Of a stretch of DNA of 7,204 nucleotides, positions 6,569 to 7,204 are shown piece by piece (position 1 is the stretch's first letter; each line of letters begins with the position of its first letter). Origin of the DNA: Planctomycetia bacterium (lineage in GTDB: Bacteria > Planctomycetota > Planctomycetia > Gemmatales > Gemmataceae); NCBI GenBank assembly GCA_005773755.1, contig SXHE01000833.1, positions 1 through 7,204 on the forward strand, given 5' to 3'. Position numbers and translations under genes: made by a program. Under the pieces are notes generated by a model, which worked only from the letters and a program-made list of their open reading frames with translations, was not told the DNA's origin and did not search any database.

Positions 6569-6640
6569 GTTCGTTTGCCGCAAGCCGCCGGCGAGCGCGG
6601 CCTATTCGACGTTACCTGAACGACACCTGGACCCTCCCAA

Positions 6641-7204
6641 ATGCCTGTCGAACACCAGACTGTTGAACACGATGTCATCGTCATTGGGGCCGGCGGCGCG
6701 GGCCTGCGCGCGGCCATCGCAGCAAGCGCGTCGGGCGTCTCCGTCGGGCTGGTGTGCAAGTCGCTGCTGGGCAAGGCGCACACGGTGATGGCCGAGGGCG
6801 GGATCGCCGCGTCACTGGCGAACGTCGATAACCGCGACAACTGGAAGGTTCACTTCGCCGATACGATGCGCGGCGGGCAGTACGTCAACAACTGGCGCAT
6901 GGCCGAGCTTCACGCGCGCGAAGCCCCGGACCGCGTGCGCGAACTCGAAAAGTGGGGCGCGGTGTTCGACCGCACGCCCGACGGCAAGATCCTCCAGCGC
7001 AACTTCGGCGGGCACAAATACCCGCGGCTGGCGCACGTCGGCGACCGCACCGGGCTGGAGCTGATCCGCACGCTGCAAGATCACGGCATCCACCAGGGCA
7101 TCAACGTCTACATGGAGCGCACGGTCATCCGGCTCCTGAAGGACGGCGACAAGATCGCGGGGGCGCTGGCCTACGACCGCGAGCGCGGCCGGTGGACCGT
7201 GTTC
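6641..7204 (+). CDS. sdhA: Succinate dehydrogenase flavoprotein subunit SdhA, partial (N-terminal 188 residues)
   Basis: SdhA oxidises succinate to fumarate using covalently bound FAD, on the cytoplasmic face of complex II. Visible features are the FAD dinucleotide-binding motif VIGAGGAG (14-21), the KAHTVMAEGGI segment (45-55) with His47 in the place of the histidine that binds FAD covalently, RGGQYVNNW (77-85), and NFGGHKYPRLAHVGDRTG (121-138) at the edge of the active-site domain. The spacing and wording around FGGHKYPRLAHVGDRTGLELIRTL resemble actinobacterial Sdh1 flavoproteins more than the proteobacterial form. Family members of this type run to roughly 600-650 residues, so about two thirds lies beyond the right edge. 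No strong ribosome binding site is seen (TGGA at 6628-6631), so translation may depend on the upstream sdhC. The iron-sulfur subunit gene sdhB should follow. Confidence 0.95.
   Translation, partial: MPVEHQTVEHDVIVIGAGGAGLRAAIAASASGVSVGLVCKSLLGKAHTVMAEGGIAASLANVDNRDNWKVHFADTMRGGQYVNNWRMAELHAREAPDRVRELEKWGAVFDRTPDGKILQRNFGGHKYPRLAHVGDRTGLELIRTLQDHGIHQGINVYMERTVIRLLKDGDKIAGALAYDRERGRWTVF

Noticed and set aside
6577..6601. Possible hairpin between sdhC and sdhA (GCCGC and GCGGC arms)
   Set aside because: Only five base pairs around a 15-base loop with no T run; chance level in GC-rich DNA, and the two genes are expected to be cotranscribed.

Overview
The window is a GC-rich chromosomal piece from a planctomycete, most likely a Gemmata-like member of the Gemmataceae. 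The evidence is the gene content: exported DUF1080 (3-keto-disaccharide hydrolase family), DUF1501 and PQQ-type beta-propeller proteins, and a haem c protein with a long signal peptide. These families are greatly expanded in that phylum. The assignment rests on gene content and base composition, not on a search. No RNA genes, insertion sequences, CRISPR arrays or phage genes were seen, and no gene-free stretch exceeds about 160 bases.

Left part (1-2759, minus strand): a 702-residue exported protein with two haem c attachment motifs, followed 87 bases downstream by the 5' part of an exported DUF1080 protein that runs off the left edge. They could be one transcription unit. Middle (2760-5651): a 158-base divergent intergenic region separates the haem protein from a plus-strand Tat-exported beta-propeller protein (2918-4180). 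A Tat-exported DUF1501 protein (4239-5651) follows closely. A perfect GC hairpin lies directly against the chosen DUF1501 start, and a competing GTG start lies upstream.

Right part (5652-7204, plus strand): an intergenic region with a good sigma70-like promoter embedded in repeated GTGCG/CGCAC half-sites leads into a complex II operon. The first gene is a five-helix membrane subunit resembling the single-subunit SdhC of mycobacterial Sdh1-type (type F) enzymes. The second is the N-terminal 188 residues of the SdhA flavoprotein, including its FAD-linking histidine. The iron-sulfur subunit is expected just past the right edge.

Functionally, the left and middle genes encode proteins destined for the cell envelope: a sugar-active family, a di-haem protein, a propeller and a DUF1501 protein. 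Their substrates cannot be read from the sequence. The right part is central respiratory metabolism, oxidising succinate and reducing quinone. The most interesting points are the type F complex II membrane subunit with its cysteine/histidine-rich pattern, the repeated half-sites at its promoter, and the unassigned di-haem protein divergent from the propeller gene.
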